A stretch of 64,000 nucleotides of DNA. Source: Lutjanus erythropterus (taxonomy: Eukaryota > Chordata > Actinopteri > Lutjaniformes > Lutjanidae). The translations under genes and the position numbers were made by a program. The stretch covers positions 33,891,920 through 33,955,919 of the forward strand of contig CM034599.1 of the NCBI GenBank assembly GCA_020091685.1. Direction: 5' to 3'. Positions within the stretch are counted from its first letter, which is position 1; each line of letters opens with the position of its first letter. Below, piece by piece: positions 63,388-64,000 of the stretch. Under the pieces are notes generated by a model. It did no database searches, was not told the origin of the DNA, and saw only the letters and a program-made list of their open reading frames with translations.

Positions 63388-64000
63388 GTTAGTTATTGTG
63401 TTTTGTTTGTTTTAATGTTACTTTGTGCTTTGACTGTTTATCCTTTTCCCATCCACCCTCCCTACCACACACCTATTTTTGTCAATTTTAGGGGGAGACA
63501 AGGGTCTTTAGGGAGAGATAGCAGATCAGCAGTATTTGCCATATTGAACTGTTATCATCTGAGAACTGGGAACCTGAAAATCAATTTGTGACACTCTGTC
63601 AAGATTTGCTGTCATAAATCTGTAATAAATGTTGTGCTTTCTTTAGGGGCTTATTTACATTTTTAAAGTCTAAGGTGTATAAGGGATTAGAACATTATGA
63701 TTTAAGTATATGATGGCCATTCCCCTGGTCTACCATCAAGTTGTTGCTGCAGTTTTTGGGTTGATATATTTAACAATTTTAACCACTCAAGAATTGAAAG
63801 AAATCTCTCCAAAATACCACATTAAGACACCAAGATATTGAAGAAAACCATAGAAAAACTCTGATTTGATATAAAAAAGTTTTGACATCTTGGAGATTTT
63901 CTACAACAACTGGATCACAAGCACTTGTGTTGGAGATTGGTCAGTGACCCCCTTTACTGTCAATAAACCAATAAAAGCCATAGATCCTCTAAATGCCCCA
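63388..64000. other. tet3: Start of tet3 intron 9, with a possible alternative terminal exon
   Basis: An acceptor-like TTTTGTCAATTTTAG ends at 63491. If used, the frame reads G-G-D-K-G-L and stops at 63509-63511. AATAAA follows at 63624-63629, then TGTTGTGC. Two more AATAAA-like hexamers lie near 63962 and 63970. Without transcripts this is only a possibility. Confidence 0.3.

Overview
The window is vertebrate nuclear DNA, almost certainly from a ray-finned fish and probably a percomorph teleost. It has intron-rich genes with GT-AG junctions, long CA/GT, CT/GA and trinucleotide tracts, and dispersed repeats whose consensus I recognise from teleost genomes (for example ends reading AAAGGGATAGTT, CAGGGGTGTCAAA and TAGGGCTGCA). 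Two protein-coding genes are clearly present, both on the + strand. I found no tRNA, rRNA, CRISPR or prokaryote-type operon structure.

Gene 1 (about 5.75-15.3 kb) is ap3m2, the medium (mu) subunit of the AP-3 adaptor complex. A GC-box/CCAAT promoter and a non-coding first exon (donor at 6038) are followed by eight coding exons between 8408 and 13705. They encode exactly 418 aa, the usual family length. Residue choices follow AP3M2 rather than AP3M1. Polyadenylation signals lie at 13945 and 15287.

Gene 2 (about 17.3 kb to beyond the right edge) is tet3, the 5-methylcytosine dioxygenase. A candidate 5' UTR exon ends at 17523. The CXXC zinc-finger exon is 21863-22228. After a 25 kb intron comes a 2.9 kb exon (47466-50388), then seven exons of the Cys-rich and first dioxygenase regions. 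1472 codons are visible, including the Fe(II)-binding HKD motif. The last exon, with the third iron ligand and the end of the double-stranded beta-helix, lies outside the window.

The 25 kb intron holds several stretches that look like alternative tet3 promoters and first exons (about 30.0-30.4, 31.6-32.1, 33.35-33.55 and 41.6-43.96 kb). They would feed the exon at 47466, whose first in-frame ATG (47514) matches the start of the CXXC-less TET3 form of mammals.

The rest is repeat-rich: foldback MITEs, TTAA-flanked MITEs, hAT-like elements, one decayed LINE (about 26.8-27.7 kb) and many microsatellites. I see no unknown multi-gene system. The most interesting points are the ap3m2-tet3 adjacency, a spliced small ORF upstream of the CXXC exon, the alternative promoter cluster, a possible early terminal tet3 exon, and the strongly palindromic MITEs.
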